Assembly: GCA_021806545.1 (NCBI GenBank)
Contig: JAJZXI010000003.1
Span: 1 to 55,999 of the forward strand
Origin: Actinomycetes bacterium
Lineage (GTDB): Bacteria > Actinomycetota > Acidimicrobiia > Acidimicrobiales > Acidimicrobiaceae
Direction of reading: 5' to 3'
DNA: 55,999 nucleotides
In this document: piece by piece, positions 34,509 through 47,123 of the stretch
Layout: each line of letters opens with the position of its first letter
How positions within the stretch are numbered: position 1 is the stretch's first letter
Notes under the pieces: model-generated
Databases searched by the model: none
The model's input: the letters and a program-made list of their open reading frames with translations, nothing else
Told to the model about the DNA's origin: nothing
Made by a program: the position numbers and the translations under genes

Positions 34509-36211
34509 CGCCCCCTGATTTGATGTGGCGGAAGAACAATATCGTCGTTTGGCGCACCAGCGGGAACCATAGGGTACACCTTCTCGAAGGTGTCCACCCT
34601 GAAGTCGATCACGACTGGCCGATCATCGATCTGGTTCGCCTTTTCGATCACGGGATCGACCTCGCTCCCCTGATCGACGCGGAAACCAACGGCTCCCATC
34701 GCCTCCGCCCACTTCACGTAGTCGGGAAGGTCAGGCGAGAGGAAAACCTCCGAGTAGCGCTCCTCGTAGAACATCTCCTGCCACTGGCGTACCATCCCGA
34801 GGTATCCATTGTTTAAGATGGCCACCTTGATAGGGATGCGCTCTGCGGTCGCGGTCACCAACTCCTGGGCGGTCATTTGGAAGCAACCATCCCCGTCGAT
34901 TACCCAAACCGTGCTCAGTGGACGACCTGCCTTCGCACCAATTGCCGCTGGCACCGCGAACCCCATTGTTCCAAGGCCGCCGGAGTTGATCCAGGTATTG
35001 GGTGATTCAAAGCGAAAATATTGCGAGGCCCACATCTGGTGCTGGCCCACACCCGAGACCACGATGGTGTCGACCGGTGCGAGCGCTGAGATCCGCTCGA
35101 CGACATACTGGGGCTTGATCGCCGCACCAGCCTCCGCAGGCTCGTAGGAGTAAGGGTACTGCTCCCTCCATGCATTGAGCTGTGTCAACCAGGCCGAAAT
35201 ATCTCGGCGCTCGCTGGGCAAGAGACGAACGATCTCAGGAATCACCGACTTAACATCACCAACGATAGGTACGTCAGGTCGGCGCACCTTTCCGAGCTCG
35301 GCTGGGTCGATATCGACATGGATGACCCGTGCTTTTGGAGCAAAAGCATCGACCTTCCCGGTGACGCGATCGTCGAAGCGAGCACCCAACGCGATCACGA
35401 GGTCGGCCTCCTGGAGCGCGGTGACCGCGGTGAAGTTACCATGCATCCCCGGCATCCCTAAGCACAGCGGGTGCGAATCTGGCAGAACACCACGTGCCAT
35501 GAGCGTGGTGACGACCGGAATGCCTGCACGATCCACCAAGGTCCGCAGCTCATTGGAGGCGTCTCCTCGGATGAGGCCTCCGCCCGCGTAGATAACCGGG
35601 CGCGCTGCGCTCGCGATCAGGGCAGCGGCCTGTTCGATCATCTTTGGGTGACCTTTGACTGTTGGCTGGTAGCCAGGAAGATCGAGTCGGCGCGGCCAGT
35701 ACCATTCCATCGTGTCGTTGGCGACATCCTTTGGTAGGTCAACTACCACTGGCCCTGGTCGACCGGTGGTAGCGACATGGAAGGCCTCCGCGATCACGCG
35801 GGGAATATCTCGAGCTTGAGTGATGAGCCAGTTATGTTTGGTCACCGACATGGTGATTCCCGTGGTATCAGTCTCTTGAAAGGCGTCGGTTCCGATCGAC
35901 GTGGTAGCCACCTGGCCGGTGATCACTACGATAGGGATCGAATCAACATACGCATCCGCCACCGCCGTAACGATATTGGTAGCTGCCGGGCCACTGGTCA
36001 CGATCGCAACCCCAGGCCGACCAGTCGCCTGGGCGAAACCCTCAGCTGCATGCCCTGCGCCCTGTTCATGACGGACGAGGATATGTCGGATAGGCGATTC
36101 AAGCAGCGGATCATAAACCGGAAGGATTGCCCCACCAGGGAGACCAAATACCGTCTCGACCCCCTCCATCTCGAGGGACTTGATCAGCGCCTGCGCTCCC
36201 GTCAATCTCAT
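34505..36211 (-). CDS. ilvB: acetolactate synthase large subunit
   Basis: 568 residues from the ATG at 36211, which follows AAGGAGGCGGTC. The N-terminal thiamine-PP domain has [16 protein letters not shown] and [21 protein letters not shown] with the catalytic Glu position. The C-terminal domain has the ThDP/Mg motif [18 protein letters not shown], then [13 protein letters not shown]. It makes acetolactate or acetohydroxybutyrate. A leader peptide and terminator upstream mark transcription attenuation; ilvN and ilvC follow with overlaps or gaps of 2 bp. Confidence 0.96.
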   Translation of the reverse strand: MRLTGAQALIKSLEMEGVETVFGLPGGAILPVYDPLLESPIRHILVRHEQGAGHAAEGFAQATGRPGVAIVTSGPAATNIVTAVADAYVDSIPIVVITGQVATTSIGTDAFQETDTTGITMSVTKHNWLITQARDIPRVIAEAFHVATTGRPGPVVVDLPKDVANDTMEWYWPRRLDLPGYQPTVKGHPKMIEQAAALIASAARPVIYAGGGLIRGDASNELRTLVDRAGIPVVTTLMARGVLPDSHPLCLGMPGMHGNFTAVTALQEADLVIALGARFDDRVTGKVDAFAPKARVIHVDIDPAELGKVRRPDVPIVGDVKSVIPEIVRLLPSERRDISAWLTQLNAWREQYPYSYEPAEAGAAIKPQYVVERISALAPVDTIVVSGVGQHQMWASQYFRFESPNTWINSGGLGTMGFAVPAAIGAKAGRPLSTVWVIDGDGCFQMTAQELVTATAERIPIKVAILNNGYLGMVRQWQEMFYEERYSEVFLSPDLPDYVKWAEAMGAVGFRVDQGSEVDPVIEKANQIDDRPVVIDFRVDTFEKVYPMVPAGAPNDDIVLPPHQIRGR

Positions 36212-36290
36212 GACCGCCTCCTTATTCTCCACTGCAAACGATGCCCAAGAGTTGCCTTCAGTTCGGTAGCCCAACGTGCGCAGATACGAA

Positions 36291-36315
36291 AAGACCTCCC
36301 GACGAGGGAGGTCTT
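36291..36315 (-). terminator. intrinsic terminator of the ilvB attenuator
   Basis: A perfect 10-bp stem AAGACCTCCC/GGGAGGTCTT with a 5-nt loop, with TCTTTTC at its end on the transcribed strand. It directly abuts the upstream hairpin at 36316 and lies 79 nt before the ilvB ATG. Confidence 0.85.
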
Positions 36316-36343
36316 GGGCACGACGCTACGCGGAGCCGTGCCC
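36316..36343 (-). promoter_or_regulatory. ilvB attenuator first hairpin
   Basis: GGGCAC pairs with GTGCCC and the stem extends with one mismatch to about 9 bp. Its 5' arm begins at the last base of the leader peptide's TAG, the same geometry as in the leuA leader. Confidence 0.75.
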
Positions 36344-36381
36344 TAACGAAGGAGTACTACCAGCGAGCGTCGATCGATCAT
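36343..36381 (-). CDS. ilvL: branched-chain leader peptide of ilvB
   Basis: A 12-codon ORF encodes MIDRRSLVVLLR and stops with TAG. It carries CTG GTA GTA CTC CTT, five consecutive Leu/Val codons, just before CGT-TAG, then a hairpin and a terminator before ilvB. This is the architecture of ribosome-mediated attenuation by Leu and Val tRNA charging, with one Ile at position 2. The ATG lies 27 nt after the ilvD stop, and TATGAT sits 7 nt before it, so a leaderless start is likely. It is too short for ordinary gene finding. Confidence 0.85.
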   Translation of the reverse strand: MIDRRSLVVLLR

Positions 36382-36388
36382 GACAAGT

Positions 36389-36394
36389 ATCATA
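36389..36394 (-). promoter_or_regulatory. candidate -10 of the ilv leader
   Basis: TATGAT lies 7 nt before the leader ATG, the spacing expected for leaderless actinobacterial transcripts. No clear -35 is seen 16-19 nt upstream. Confidence 0.5.
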
Positions 36395-36408
36395 CCCAAC
36401 TCGACCGG

Positions 36409-38094
36409 CTATCCGCCAGTTACAGCGCCGATTTCTGCCCCCTTGACCAGAAGAGCATACTTGCCAAGCGCGCCTTCGGTATAGCGAGCCTTCGCCGGCG
36501 TGAAGACCGAGCGCCGGCGCTCGAGCTCTTCGTCGTCGACCAGAAGCTCGATCGAATGCGTTGGCACATCGATGACGATCCGATCCCCGTCTTGCACCAA
36601 ACCGATCGGACCTCCGTCTGCTGCCTCAGGCGCGACGTGCCCGATGCAAAAACCATGCGTACCACCAGAGAAGCGTCCGTCGGTTATCAACGCGGCATCA
36701 TGCCCCCGGCCCGCACCCTTCATCGCGCCGGTCACTGCGAGCATCTCGCGCATACCTGGGCCACCCTTTGGCCCCTCGTACCGGATGATCACGACGTCAC
36801 CGGCTTGAATGGATCCTGCGAGAATCGCGTCGAGGGCAGCCTCTTCGCGATCAAACACCCGCGCGTGACCATCGAAGTGCTCCTGATCAAGGCCAGCAAC
36901 CTTGACGACCGAGCCCGCCGGTGCAAGAGATCCTCGTAAGACCGCGATACCGCCCACTGCATGGAGCGGCTGATCTAGATGGTGGATCACCTCACCGTCG
37001 GGTCGTGGCGGATCATAGCGGCTAAGCTCCTCAGCCAAGGTTCGCCCAGTGACCGTAAGACAATCCCCGTTGAGTAGGCCAGCATCGAGCAGTTCAGCGA
37101 GCACCACGGGAATCCCACCGATCCGATCGAGATCAGTCATGTGATACTTGCCATGGGGCTTGGTGTCGGCAAGATGCGGCACCCGCGCAGCGACACGATT
37201 GAAGTCGTCGAGGGTCAACTCCACCTTCGCCTCATAGGCGATTGCCAGCAGGTGCAGGACGGCATTCGTCGAGCCCCCAAGCGCCATCACCGCGGCGATT
37301 GCATTCTCGAAAGCCCCCTTCGTCAGGATCTGGCGCGGCGTAATACCTTGGGACAGCAGGTTCATCACCGCTTGGCCCGCCTCGAAGGCGATATCCTCGC
37401 GGCGCCGATCCACTGCAGGGGCTGAAGCCGAGCCGATCTGTGCCAGGCCCAGCGCCTCTGACACCGAGGCCATCGTATTGGCCGTGTACATCCCTGCACA
37501 CGACCCCTTGGTTGGGCAGGCATTGCGCTCGATGTCAAGCAATCGCTGATCGTCAATGCTGCCCGCCGCATGGGCTCCTACCGCCTCAAAGACGCTGACA
37601 AGATCCAGTGTCTCTCCGTGAAATCGCCCCGGAAGGATGCTGCCACCGTAAACAAACACCGCGGGAAGATTGAGACGAGCCGCAGCCATCATCATACCTG
37701 GCAGGGACTTATCACAGCCGGCCAAGGTCACCATGGCATCGAAACGCTCGGCATGCATCATCAGCTCTACCGAGTCAGCGATGACCTCGCGCGACACCAG
37801 TGACGAGTGCATGCCTTCATGGCCCATCGATATGCCGTCTGAGACCGCGATGGTACCAAACTCAAGAGGTACACCCCCAGCAGCCCGAACACCGGCCTTT
37901 GCCCGTTGTGCAAGGTCAGAGAGCACCAAATTGCAGGGGGTCACCTCGTTCCACGATGACGCAATCCCGATCTGGGGTTTGGAAAAGTCCTCGTCATTGA
38001 GGCCCACGGCGCGGAGCATCGCCCGAGCAGGAGCCCGGCGCGGCCCCTCGGTTACCTCCTGGCTACGAATCCTGATTGACCGTGTCTCACTCAT
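36409..38094 (-). CDS. ilvD: dihydroxy-acid dehydratase
   Basis: 561 residues. [20 protein letters not shown] and [21 protein letters not shown] provide two of the Fe-S ligand Cys; [19 protein letters not shown] is the C-terminal signature. It dehydrates dihydroxy acids to 2-oxo acids for Val and Ile. It lies upstream of the ilvB leader on the same strand, so its transcript can enter the attenuator. gatB ends 99 bp upstream. Confidence 0.96.
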   Translation of the reverse strand: MSETRSIRIRSQEVTEGPRRAPARAMLRAVGLNDEDFSKPQIGIASSWNEVTPCNLVLSDLAQRAKAGVRAAGGVPLEFGTIAVSDGISMGHEGMHSSLVSREVIADSVELMMHAERFDAMVTLAGCDKSLPGMMMAAARLNLPAVFVYGGSILPGRFHGETLDLVSVFEAVGAHAAGSIDDQRLLDIERNACPTKGSCAGMYTANTMASVSEALGLAQIGSASAPAVDRRREDIAFEAGQAVMNLLSQGITPRQILTKGAFENAIAAVMALGGSTNAVLHLLAIAYEAKVELTLDDFNRVAARVPHLADTKPHGKYHMTDLDRIGGIPVVLAELLDAGLLNGDCLTVTGRTLAEELSRYDPPRPDGEVIHHLDQPLHAVGGIAVLRGSLAPAGSVVKVAGLDQEHFDGHARVFDREEAALDAILAGSIQAGDVVIIRYEGPKGGPGMREMLAVTGAMKGAGRGHDAALITDGRFSGGTHGFCIGHVAPEAADGGPIGLVQDGDRIVIDVPTHSIELLVDDEELERRRSVFTPAKARYTEGALGKYALLVKGAEIGAVTGG

Positions 38095-38193
38095 GCTGCA
38101 CTTCCCCTTACCTGCTGCGTAATATTGCCCTTGTCCGACCGATGTATGCCACTGTAGCCTCGCCCATCGACGCGTGATGCCGAGCCAGATCCC

Positions 38194-39657
38194 CTAGCTC
38201 GACTCGGCGCGAGCCTCCTCAGCGAGCCTGGTCAGAGCTTGACGAGCATCAGATCCGGATATCTGCCGCCCATACCGGCGCATCACCTGCCCGAGGAGGA
38301 AACCGGCCACCTTCTCATCACCTGCGAGGTAGCGGGACCACTCCTGGGTACATGAGGCAACCACCTCAGCCACCATCGCCTTGACTGCATCAGCATCACT
38401 CGCTGTGAAGCCCAACTTGGCAACCAGCTCAGGTATGGCAAGCGGATCGAGGCAGGCCTCGCGTAGGAGAACCTTGACCTGCGATGCCCCAAGCTTTCCC
38501 TCATCTTCGAGTGCGAGCACCTCCACGAAGCGAGAAGGGCTGAGGGCGCCGATCTCGTCCAGTAACGCTACCAACTCATTCGCACAGCGTGCGACGGCTC
38601 TGTGTGGTGTGATGTTGGCATCAAGAGCAGCACGTAGATACGGCCAGCACTCATCTGTGATCACCGTCTCCCTGAGATCCCGGCTCAGTTCGGGCAAAAC
38701 GTCAGCAAGCTGTGCCCGCCGAGTGCTCAAGAACTCCGGGAGCTCGGATCTGCGTGCCTCGATCACCAGCGGGTCCGGTGCGACAGGAGGAAGATCTGGC
38801 TCCGGAAAATATCGGTAGTCATTTGCCTCCTCCTTCAGACGCAAGGCACCAGTCACGGCGCGGGCCTCGTCCCAGAATCGCGTCTGCTGAAGCATCGCCT
38901 CGCCATCCTCATAGAGCTGAACCTGGCGCCGTCCCTCGAACTCCAGGGCACGCGTGAGCGAGCGCAGGGAGTTGAGATTCTTGATCTCCACGCGGGTGCG
39001 CATTTGGGTTTCGCCAACCGGCCGGACAGAGACGTTGGCGTCAACGCGAAGCGAACCCTCCTCCATACGGCCATCGCTGGCTCCGACGGCTACCAGAATG
39101 GATCGCAACTCCGCGACATACTCTTTTGCCTCTTCAGGGTCGCGAATATCAGGCGCGGAGACGATCTCGAGCAACGGGACCCCGGAGCGGTTGTAGTCGA
39201 TCAGCGAGTATTCAGCCGACTCGATCCGCCCGCCCCCTCCGCGGTGAACGAGCTTACCGGTGTCCTCCTCGAGGTGGGCTCGCTCAATACCGATCACCGC
39301 ACCCGAGGGCAACTCGAGGTGTCCGTTGGCATTGATCGGCACGTCATATTGGGAGATCTGAAAGTCCTTTGGCATATCGGGATAGAAATAGTTCTTCCGG
39401 TGGAACTGGCTGCGCTGGATCGTGGCGTTGAGCGCCAACCCCACTCGAATGGCGAAATCGACTGCCTGCGCGTTCATGACGGGAAGGCTGCCCGGCAAAC
39501 CGAGACAGACCGGACAGATCGAGGTGTTTGGCTCCTCACCAAACGCGTTGGGACAGCCGCAGAACAGCTTGGTGGCTGTCCTGAGCTCCGTGTGCACCTC
39601 CAGACCAATCACGTATTCCCATCCGCGCGCCGGACCGGCGATGGTTCGCGAACTCAA
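38194..39657 (-). CDS. gatB: Asp/Glu-tRNA amidotransferase subunit B
   Basis: 487 residues. VIGLEVHTELRTATKLFCGCPNAF and SICPVCLGLPGSLPVMN carry the four zinc Cys; FYPDMPKDFQISQYDVP and GVPLLEIVSAPDIRDPEEA belong to the amidotransferase kinase-like site. The C-terminal YqeY-like domain binds tRNA. It activates misacylated Glu-tRNA-Gln (or Asp-tRNA-Asn) and amidates it with ammonia from GatA. It overlaps gatA by 4 bp. Confidence 0.96.
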   Translation of the reverse strand: MSSRTIAGPARGWEYVIGLEVHTELRTATKLFCGCPNAFGEEPNTSICPVCLGLPGSLPVMNAQAVDFAIRVGLALNATIQRSQFHRKNYFYPDMPKDFQISQYDVPINANGHLELPSGAVIGIERAHLEEDTGKLVHRGGGGRIESAEYSLIDYNRSGVPLLEIVSAPDIRDPEEAKEYVAELRSILVAVGASDGRMEEGSLRVDANVSVRPVGETQMRTRVEIKNLNSLRSLTRALEFEGRRQVQLYEDGEAMLQQTRFWDEARAVTGALRLKEEANDYRYFPEPDLPPVAPDPLVIEARRSELPEFLSTRRAQLADVLPELSRDLRETVITDECWPYLRAALDANITPHRAVARCANELVALLDEIGALSPSRFVEVLALEDEGKLGASQVKVLLREACLDPLAIPELVAKLGFTASDADAVKAMVAEVVASCTQEWSRYLAGDEKVAGFLLGQVMRRYGRQISGSDARQALTRLAEEARAESS

Positions 39658-41090
39658 TGCAGTCCCTCCTCAATCACGAAGGCCGCCCGAAAAAGTACCT
39701 GCTCGCTGAGTGCAGGCCCCAGCAGTTGTACCCCGATCGGCAGACCGTCAGCGTCAACACCAGCAGGAACCGAGATCGCTGGATCACCCGAGAGGTTGGA
39801 GGGGATCGTACACACGTCCGAGCGGTACATCTCCACTGGATCATTGGAACGCTCGCCAATGCGAAACGCTGTCGTCGGCGAGGTTGGCGCGATGAGAAGG
39901 TCAAATGATACGTACGCGCGTGCAAACGCTTCGCGCACGAACGTGCGTACGCGCTGCGCAGTCACATAGAATGCGTCATAGTAGCCGGCTGAGAGTGCAT
40001 AGGTACCCAGCATGATGCGTCGCTTGACCTCTGGTCCAAAGCCTTTGGTGCGCGTCGCAATCATCATCTCCTCTACCGTTACTCCTGGCTCACGCAGTCC
40101 ATAGCGAACACCGTCATAGCGCGCAAGATTTGACGAAGCTTCCGCGGGAGCGACAACATAGTAGGCCGCGAGTCCATAAGCGAGCTCCTTGAGGGCCACC
40201 TCTTCGACGATCGCGCCAGCCCGAGCCAGGGCCTGGATTGCCGCCTCCACACCAGCCTGGACCTCGGGGTTTGCAGCCTCAATGAGGTTCGTGACGACGC
40301 CGATACGTATGCCTTGTACGCCCTGGCTGAGCGAGCCAAGCAGCTGGGGGGGCGCCTCCTGTAACGACGTGGCGTCTCTGGGATCGTGACCCATGATACA
40401 CTCTGCGACCAACGCGGTGTCCTCAACCGAGGCTGCCAGAGGTCCAATCTGATCAAGTGAGGAGGCGAAGGCCAGCAGGCCATAGCGTGAGACGCGCCCA
40501 TAGGTTGGCTTCAGGCCAACGATGCCAGTTAGTGCTGCGGGTTGGCGGATCGAACCACCGGTATCCGAACCAAGACCGGCCAGCGCCATCCTGCTCGCAA
40601 CCGCGGCTGCAGACCCACCCGAAGAGCCTCCTGGGACACGATCAAGGTCGTGGGGGTTTCGCGTGATCTTAAAGGCTGAGTTCTCCGTTGACGAGCCCAT
40701 GGCAAACTCATCAAGATTGGTCTTGCCGAGCACGATCGCGTCCTCTTCGTCCAGGCGGTCGACGACCGTCGCATTGTACGGAGGCACCCAGCCATCCAGA
40801 ATTTTCGACGCCGCAGTCGTCGGAAAGTTGATGGTGCATAGATTGTCTTTGAGGACGACCGGTACGCCAGCCAAGCGTCCAAGCCTCTCCCCTCGTGCTC
40901 TGCGTTCGTCCTGGTAGGATGCTCGTCGCCGTGCGGCCTCGAGATCCAACGACAAAAAGGCATCGACCTCGGGCTCTTGAATCGCGATCTGCTCCTGGTA
41001 GGCCTCGAGCACCTCGACAGCGGACACCTCCGCGCTCTCGAGTCTGCGCTGCAGCTCTCGAATCCCCCAGTCAAGAATCTCATCGTTCAC
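39654..41090 (-). CDS. gatA: Asp/Glu-tRNA amidotransferase subunit A (amidase)
   Basis: 478 residues of the amidase-signature family. The Lys of VVLKDNL, the cis-Ser of PGGSSGGSAAAVA and the nucleophile Ser of SDTGGSIRQPAAL form the Ser-cisSer-Lys triad. It releases ammonia from glutamine for GatB. Start and stop overlap gatC and gatB by 4 bp each, giving a gatCAB operon. Confidence 0.96.
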   Translation of the reverse strand: MNDEILDWGIRELQRRLESAEVSAVEVLEAYQEQIAIQEPEVDAFLSLDLEAARRRASYQDERRARGERLGRLAGVPVVLKDNLCTINFPTTAASKILDGWVPPYNATVVDRLDEEDAIVLGKTNLDEFAMGSSTENSAFKITRNPHDLDRVPGGSSGGSAAAVASRMALAGLGSDTGGSIRQPAALTGIVGLKPTYGRVSRYGLLAFASSLDQIGPLAASVEDTALVAECIMGHDPRDATSLQEAPPQLLGSLSQGVQGIRIGVVTNLIEAANPEVQAGVEAAIQALARAGAIVEEVALKELAYGLAAYYVVAPAEASSNLARYDGVRYGLREPGVTVEEMMIATRTKGFGPEVKRRIMLGTYALSAGYYDAFYVTAQRVRTFVREAFARAYVSFDLLIAPTSPTTAFRIGERSNDPVEMYRSDVCTIPSNLSGDPAISVPAGVDADGLPIGVQLLGPALSEQVLFRAAFVIEEGLH

Positions 41091-41386
41091 GACGACCCCA
41101 AGATGCGAGGCACACGAAAGTAGTTGTCTTCGGCACTTGGCGCCGCTTCGAGCACCTCAGCCCGATCGAGTCCTGGCACGACAAGGTCTTCCCGCAAGAG
41201 GTTCACGGTCTCCAACGGGTGATCCATCGGTGCAAACCCCGAGAGATCCTCAGAGTTCATCACGTCGATCACCTCGAGAATCCGTGAAAGCGAATTCTGG
41301 TAACTGTCGATCTCATCATCACTCAGCGACAGGCGCGCGAGCTTGGCAATATGTGCCACATCCGCTTGGTCGATCCGATATGTCAT
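41087..41386 (-). CDS. gatC: Asp/Glu-tRNA amidotransferase subunit C
   Basis: About 99 residues from the ATG at 41386: TYRIDQADVAHIAKLARLSLSDDEI and LETVNLLREDLVVPG are GatC signatures. It holds GatA and GatB together. The Shine-Dalgarno GGGAG is too close to this ATG; an in-frame TTG at 41416 would add ten residues, so the start is not certain. It is the first gene of gatCAB. Confidence 0.88.
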   Translation of the reverse strand: MTYRIDQADVAHIAKLARLSLSDDEIDSYQNSLSRILEVIDVMNSEDLSGFAPMDHPLETVNLLREDLVVPGLDRAEVLEAAPSAEDNYFRVPRILGSS

Positions 41387-41445
41387 CTCCCAGAGCCTAG
41401 ACCTCAGCCCAGGCAAGTCAGCCCACGATCGTGCCGTTGACCACC

Positions 41446-41889
41446 CTAGGTTGTGATCGCCTTGAGGAGCGCCGACATCGGGTCATCGTCAGCACGGCCG
41501 GTAAAGATCTGGGTCAGACCAAGGAGCTTCGTCATGTCCCCAGTAACAAGGATCTTGCCGGCGATAAAGGACTCGATGGCACGTTGTGGATTGAACTCGA
41601 CAAAGAGCGACTTTGCCGTCTCGTAGTCGAGCGCTACCGTGAGGTCAGCGTTGTCGAGCTCCCCAAGATCCAGCGTCACCACGCCAGAGGAGGTATCGAG
41701 AAAAGCCTTCAGCGGTTCGTCCTGGAATGGACAGCCAGAGATGATCTGGTTCATTCGCAACGCCACGTCAACCCGCATCGGTTCGATGTTGAGTCGCTCA
41801 GTGATGCTGCGAAACTCATCAAGCCAGTCACGACTCAAGAACTCGTGACGATTAAGGCCCTCCAGCATGGACATGTCGAACTCCGTCAT
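41446..41889 (-). CDS. SCP2 sterol-binding-domain protein
   Basis: 147 residues from the ATG at 41889. GVVTLDLGELDNADLTVALDYETAKSLFVEFN and FIAGKILVTGDMTKLLGL follow the SCP-2 fold, which carries lipids or acyl-CoA in a hydrophobic tunnel. The first 30 residues are an unassigned helical segment. It starts 67 bp after the end of the PASTA kinase on the same strand; the longer upstream frame overlaps that gene and is rejected. The ligand is unknown. Confidence 0.8.
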   Translation of the reverse strand: MTEFDMSMLEGLNRHEFLSRDWLDEFRSITERLNIEPMRVDVALRMNQIISGCPFQDEPLKAFLDTSSGVVTLDLGELDNADLTVALDYETAKSLFVEFNPQRAIESFIAGKILVTGDMTKLLGLTQIFTGRADDDPMSALLKAITT

Positions 41890-41956
41890 CGATGCTACCG
41901 CCTCTTTCCTTCTGCGCTCCAGCCTAGAAGACCAAAAACTATTCTCACCGACATCA

Positions 41957-43933
41957 CTACGGAATAACGAGCAGATTGACACTCGCCCCATAGAGAACCG
42001 TCTGGCCAGCTGCTGGACTCTGGTATTGAACGATCGCTCCGCCAAAGGGTGCTGACACCGTGCCAATCGTGAAGCCCTGACTCTGCAGCGTCGACTCAGC
42101 CGCACTGAGCGCATCACCGACTACGTTCGGGACCTGCACGTAATGTGGACCCAACGACTCGACCAATGCAACATCTGACCCAACCGCAAGGACTGTTCCC
42201 GCATTGACAGACTGCGAAATGACGTCCCCGTTGGCCACCGAGTTCGAGTACTGCTTCTGCACGCTGTAGGTGAAGCCCTGGTTTGTCAGGTCAGTCTCAG
42301 CAGTTGAAAGAGACGCTCCGATGACGTTGGGTACGGGTCGAGGTGCCGGGCCCTTTGACACAATGAACTTGACTACTGAATGGTAGGCCACCTTCTGGTT
42401 GACCGGACTCTCCCCGATGACCACGCCCGCCGGCACATCCGGCGAGTACTCATAGGTTGGATCCACCTGAAAGCCTTGCGCCGTGAGTTGGCGTTTGGCA
42501 GCACTGAACTGTGCCGACTGAAACGAAGCGACAAAAACCGGGGCGTGGCCCTTGGAGACGTACAACACCACCGTATTGTACGGGTGTACACTCGCCCCAC
42601 CTTGCGGGTTGGACGCAATCACATGGCCAGGGGGCACGTTCGCGGAGTACCGCCGTTGGACCGAGAGGTGCGTGATCCCCTCGCCTCGAAGCCGTTGCGA
42701 AGCCGTTGTGACGGTCAGGTTCGCGACATTGGCCATCTTGACCTCGCGTAAATGCTGGTACAGGACCGCGATGCCGAGAGCAGCCGCAACCAGAATCGGT
42801 AGGAGGAAGAACAACAACCACCAGGGTCGCCGGCTTCCTACCTCCTCGGAGTCCGGTACTGCCGGTACGCCAGGCTCCGCAACCTCCAGTGCCGACGTCC
42901 GATCGTTGCGCTCCGGATCTTGGGCACCCAGAGCCGTCATCGTGTGTCCAAGGCTCGTCTTCGCTAGGTAATCGGTCGCCTCCGTGGAGTCGGCAGCAAC
43001 TGTAGCCCCATCAGCCAGCCACTGGAGGCTATCATCCATGACCATCTCAGGGGTCGTTTCTTGGGCATTGGCATGAACAGGAAACAATGGCTCCGGATTC
43101 GTCAGATCTCGAGCAAATGCATTCCACGTTCGCTCTACCTCAGCCGCACTCGGGCGCCGATCGGGATCACGATCAAGCATCGCTACGATGGACTGGGCGA
43201 CCGGGTCTCCAGGACGTGGATTGACGACCGGGTCCCTCAAGCGGGCAAAGGCGAGTGCAAGCTGGGTGTCACCCTGGAAGGGAATCGCCCCAAACAGTGC
43301 CTCATAGAGCACTAACCCAAGGGAGTAGACGTCACTGCCAGGAACCGAACGCTTGCCCTCCACCTGCTCTGGCGCCATGTAACGCGGGGTTCCAAGAATC
43401 CCACCACCCGTCTCGGTCACGGTCGTCTCCGAGAGTGCCCTGACGAGACCAAAGTCAGCAATGCGCACCCTGCCACCATCATCGAAGAGAAGGTTTGCGG
43501 GCTTGATGTCCCGGTGGAGGAAGTTACGGTTGTGGGAGTACGCAAGCGCCGAAGCCGTGGCGGCTCCGATCTGGACCACCTGGGCCGTTGAGAGCGAGGC
43601 TCCCTGCGCATAGCGTTCGCGCAGCGACCCGTTGGAGAGGTACTCCATCACAAGATAGGGCTCACCCTCGTCTGAACCCCAGTCAAAGACCTTCATGATG
43701 TTCGGGTGATTCAGCTGTGCGGCAGCCTGTGCCTCGTCGCGGAACCTGCGCAGGAATATCGGATCATCGGTGAGTCCACGCTGCAACAGCTTGATAGCGA
43801 CCGTGCGCCCAAGCCGATCGTCGAGAGCACGATACACGATTCCGGCACCGCCTGACCCCCTCCGGGCCACAATGCGATACCGATTACTCAGGACCCGGCC
43901 AATGTTCTCGTCCGTACCCGTAGTCTTCGCCAG
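41957..43933 (-). CDS. PASTA-domain serine/threonine protein kinase, possible CTG start
   Basis: About 658 residues. Kinase domain: YRIVARRGSGGAGIVYRALD (Gly loop), VAIKLL, FLHRDIKPANLLF, ADFGLVRAL and MAPEQ. A membrane helix (WWLLFFLLPILVAAALGIAVLY) separates it from four extracellular PASTA repeats, which bind peptidoglycan fragments. Such PknB-type kinases control cell-wall growth. The GTG at 43870 would cut off the first kinase strand (NRYRI). The frame upstream is open to about 44000 without ATG, GTG or TTG, and the CTG at 43933 has AAGGTAGG 7 nt before it, so I take it as the probable start. Confidence 0.8.
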   Translation of the reverse strand: MAKTTGTDENIGRVLSNRYRIVARRGSGGAGIVYRALDDRLGRTVAIKLLQRGLTDDPIFLRRFRDEAQAAAQLNHPNIMKVFDWGSDEGEPYLVMEYLSNGSLRERYAQGASLSTAQVVQIGAATASALAYSHNRNFLHRDIKPANLLFDDGGRVRIADFGLVRALSETTVTETGGGILGTPRYMAPEQVEGKRSVPGSDVYSLGLVLYEALFGAIPFQGDTQLALAFARLRDPVVNPRPGDPVAQSIVAMLDRDPDRRPSAAEVERTWNAFARDLTNPEPLFPVHANAQETTPEMVMDDSLQWLADGATVAADSTEATDYLAKTSLGHTMTALGAQDPERNDRTSALEVAEPGVPAVPDSEEVGSRRPWWLLFFLLPILVAAALGIAVLYQHLREVKMANVANLTVTTASQRLRGEGITHLSVQRRYSANVPPGHVIASNPQGGASVHPYNTVVLYVSKGHAPVFVASFQSAQFSAAKRQLTAQGFQVDPTYEYSPDVPAGVVIGESPVNQKVAYHSVVKFIVSKGPAPRPVPNVIGASLSTAETDLTNQGFTYSVQKQYSNSVANGDVISQSVNAGTVLAVGSDVALVESLGPHYVQVPNVVGDALSAAESTLQSQGFTIGTVSAPFGGAIVQYQSPAAGQTVLYGASVNLLVIP

Positions 43934-44092
43934 CTCGCTACCTACCTTATGAATACCGTCTGGCCCGACGGTGAGCCTGTGAGATTCAGCTACAGCCTAC
44001 ACCGACCAGTCCGCAAGCATTCGCAGCATTCACCATCTCGTCGGCCGCCACGATAAGCATGATCGAGGGGGAACTACCTGTGCCCAGATCCG

Positions 44093-47115
<3,023 letters not shown>

Positions 47116-47123
<8 letters not shown>

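Noticed and set aside
38098-38163. short ORF before ilvD starting [10 protein letters not shown] as a possible attenuator peptide
   Set aside because: No terminator follows; its stop merges directly into the ilvD ribosome-binding region, and Ile/Val/Leu codons are not clustered.
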